Shown piece by piece: positions 42,703-43,725 of a stretch of 43,725 nucleotides of DNA (the first letter of the stretch is position 1; every line of letters starts with the position of its first letter). The stretch is from positions 1-43,725 of the forward strand of contig JAITRZ010000026.1 in NCBI GenBank assembly GCA_031288185.1, given 5' to 3'. The DNA comes from Coriobacteriales bacterium (GTDB lineage: Bacteria > Actinomycetota > Coriobacteriia > Coriobacteriales > UBA8131). The notes below the pieces were generated by a model. That model was not told the origin of the DNA. It searched no databases and was given only the letters and a program-made list of their open reading frames with translations. Made by a program: the position numbers and the translations under genes.

Positions 42703-42954
42703 ATGGCAAGCGTAACCATACGCGGGCTTGACAATGCGGTCAAAGAGCGGATACGGTCTGCTGCAAGACGCAACGGAAGGTCGCTTGAAGGCGAGCTCAG
42801 ACACATCATAACGCGCGCGAGTAGTGACTATGGCGCGGCTGACACTACCATGCAGCCAGATATCGGCACTCAAATCCGGGCACTATTTCAGGATTCAGGT
42901 GAGGGGCTGGAGCTGCCGCCTCGCAATGAATCGCAGCGTAGGGTTACCCTATGA
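42703..42954 (+). CDS. FitA/VapB-like ribbon-helix-helix antitoxin
   Basis: 83 residues. MASVTIRGLDNAVKERIRSAARRNGRSLEGELRHII is the FitA-type ribbon-helix-helix (key part VTIRGLDNAVKERIR, then GRSLEGELR). The C-terminal ~35 residues should wrap the toxin. AAGGAGG lies 6 bases before the ATG. The stop overlaps the toxin start (ATGA). It binds its own promoter by analogy with the family. Confidence 0.92.
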   Translation: MASVTIRGLDNAVKERIRSAARRNGRSLEGELRHIITRASSDYGAADTTMQPDIGTQIRALFQDSGEGLELPPRNESQRRVTL

Positions 42955-43385
42955 TAATTTTGGATACCAACATCGTCTCTGAGATGATGCAGAAAAGCCC
43001 TGACCAGATGGTTGTCGACTGGTTCAAACATCAGGATAATGAACAAATACGCATCACCGCGTTAACCGTCGCAGAAATCAAGTATGGCATCAGCCTTTTA
43101 CCAGACGGCAGGCGCAAAAAGGCACTGGATGCAGGCGCATCACGCCTGTTTGGCGATATCTTTAAGGACAAGATAGTGCCCTTTGACTCCGATGCCGCCC
43201 ACCACTACCCTGCCGTGCATCAAAGCAGAAGGGCATTGGGCAAATCCGTAACGGTCATGGACGCTGAACTGGCAGCCATTTGCATAAGCAACAATGCAAT
43301 CTTAGCCACACGAAACACCAAAGACTTCACAGGTGTCCACGTAAGGATCGTAAACCCTTTTAGCGACAAGACCACACAAGGCTGA
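42951..43385 (+). CDS. FitB/VapC-like PIN-domain toxin
   Basis: Metal-dependent ribonuclease of the PIN fold, 144 residues. Acidic residues are in place: Asp5 (MIILDTNIVSE), Glu42 (TVAEIKYGI), Asp104 (TVMDAELAA) and Asp125 (RNTKDF). Family members cut tRNA or rRNA; the target here is unknown. It is translated by coupling to the antitoxin and followed by strong hairpins. Confidence 0.93.
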   Translation: MIILDTNIVSEMMQKSPDQMVVDWFKHQDNEQIRITALTVAEIKYGISLLPDGRRKKALDAGASRLFGDIFKDKIVPFDSDAAHHYPAVHQSRRALGKSVTVMDAELAAICISNNAILATRNTKDFTGVHVRIVNPFSDKTTQG

Positions 43386-43417
43386 CAGATCGTCAACGCA
43401 AGGTTAAGGGTGTCAGG

Positions 43418-43447
43418 GTGTGTCAAGGGACATGCACCTTGACACAC
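43418..43447. repeat. Inverted repeat after the toxin gene
   Basis: GTGTGTCAAGG (43418-43428) and CCTTGACACAC (43437-43447) are an exact 11-bp stem with an 8-base loop. No T-run follows, so it is more likely a protein site or RNA-stabilising hairpin than a terminator. Confidence 0.6.
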
Positions 43448-43476
43448 TCAAGACAAAAAGGGCCGGTAGTTTGGTA

Positions 43477-43513
43477 GTTCATCTGTCTGGTCACCAGACA
43501 GATGAACCGTTTT
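43477..43513 (+). terminator. Intrinsic terminator between the TA pair and the converging fragment
   Basis: GTTCATCTGTCTGG and CCAGACAGATGAAC form a perfect 14-bp stem with loop TCA, followed by CGTTTT on +. An outer inverted repeat, CAAGACAAAA (43449-43458) and TTTTGTCTTG (43510-43519), encloses it. It may also serve the - strand gene. Confidence 0.75.
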
Positions 43514-43568
43514 GTCTTGCGTCCTTGCACCCCACCATGGGCATGCCTTTGGCAGATAGTGCGTTACC

Positions 43569-43725
43569 CTATGACAGATTCATACGAAAAGCGGGGCGGA
43601 CACCGTACGCGTCGAACACGTCGTTGATATTGACCGTGCCCGCAGAGGCGTGGACCAGAGCGGCCCCGGCAGGGATGACGCGCGGAGAGCGGAGCCAGTA
43701 GTAGGAGCTTGTCCCGGAGGTTCTT
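43569..43725 (-). CDS. C-terminal end of a DUF6273-type surface protein (5' part beyond window)
   Basis: On - the frame is open from the window edge to a TAG at 43571-43569. It reads SSYYWLRSPR, a VHASAGTVNINDV segment and AYGVRPAFRMNLS. The W-L-R-S-P and Y-G-V-R-P-A-F/L-x-L/M-N-L pattern is that of DUF6273 domains, common in large secreted or surface proteins of gut Actinobacteria and Firmicutes. About 51 residues are visible. The coding part is GC-richer than its neighbours. Confidence 0.72.
   Translation of the reverse strand, partial: RTSGTSSYYWLRSPRVIPAGAALVHASAGTVNINDVFDAYGVRPAFRMNLS

Noticed and set aside
1-43725. Insertion sequences or transposases
   Set aside because: No transposase or terminal inverted repeats with target duplications were seen in any frame.

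Overview
The window looks like an anaerobic actinobacterium of class Coriobacteriia (Eggerthellaceae-like). The reasons are a LuxR-type regulator fused to a multi-spanning membrane domain, a Tat-exported bis-MGD molybdoenzyme operon, an aldo/keto reductase with a ferredoxin tail, a MccA-type sulfur enzyme and a Wood-Ljungdahl methyl-branch operon with a RACo-type activator. This is inferred from gene families read by eye; no database was searched.

Layout. 1-4520: purine genes purC(end)-purS-purQ-purL on +. The first ~1.05 kb is much GC-richer and reads like another actinobacterium (Propionibacteriaceae-like), and the composition changes inside purQ. 4650-8218: an ArsM-like methyltransferase and a class V aminotransferase on -, divergent from a MccA-type PLP enzyme on +. 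8535-9677: aldo/keto reductase with Fe-S tail. 9978-10052: tRNA-Glu. 10112-20732: membrane LuxR regulator, tandem winged-helix-like protein, then a molybdoenzyme catalytic subunit, Fe-S subunit, DmsC-like anchor, TorD-like chaperone and NapG/NapH-like proteins. 21035-21110: tRNA-Ala. 21352-30911: AT-richer type I-C CRISPR-Cas locus on - (12 repeats; cas2, cas1, cas4, cas7, cas8c with an internal cas11c, cas5, cas3). 31050-35005: YjbQ-like protein, secreted ComEC-like metallo-beta-lactamase lipoprotein, a prepilin behind a poly-G tract, and a Bcr/CflA-type MFS exporter. 35136-42451: folD, fchA, fhs, metF-like and RACo-like genes on -. 42703-43385: FitAB/VapBC-like toxin-antitoxin pair. 43569 to the end: C-terminal fragment of a DUF6273-type surface protein on -.

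Main novelty. The type I-C cas3 carries an extra N-terminal nucleotidyltransferase domain (DUF6036/AbiEii-like, residues ~1-165) fused in frame to a complete HD-helicase Cas3. It is preceded by a small gene that looks like the partner normally paired with such nucleotidyltransferases. A toxin-antitoxin-like or abortive-infection module therefore appears to be welded to the interference nuclease at the head of the cas operon.

Other notable signals. A 13-G tract lies between a well-spaced Shine-Dalgarno/ATG and a prepilin, out of frame as sequenced, and looks like a phase-variation switch. Many otherwise conserved enzymes (PurL, MccA, NapG, NapH, MTHFR, RACo, the lipoprotein) carry in-frame low-complexity tandem-repeat insertions, and similar minisatellites sit in intergenic gaps, while the CRISPR-Cas genes lack them. 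A CRISPR-like trio of ~30-base repeats with 30-34-base spacing lies at 32561-32714, away from any cas gene.
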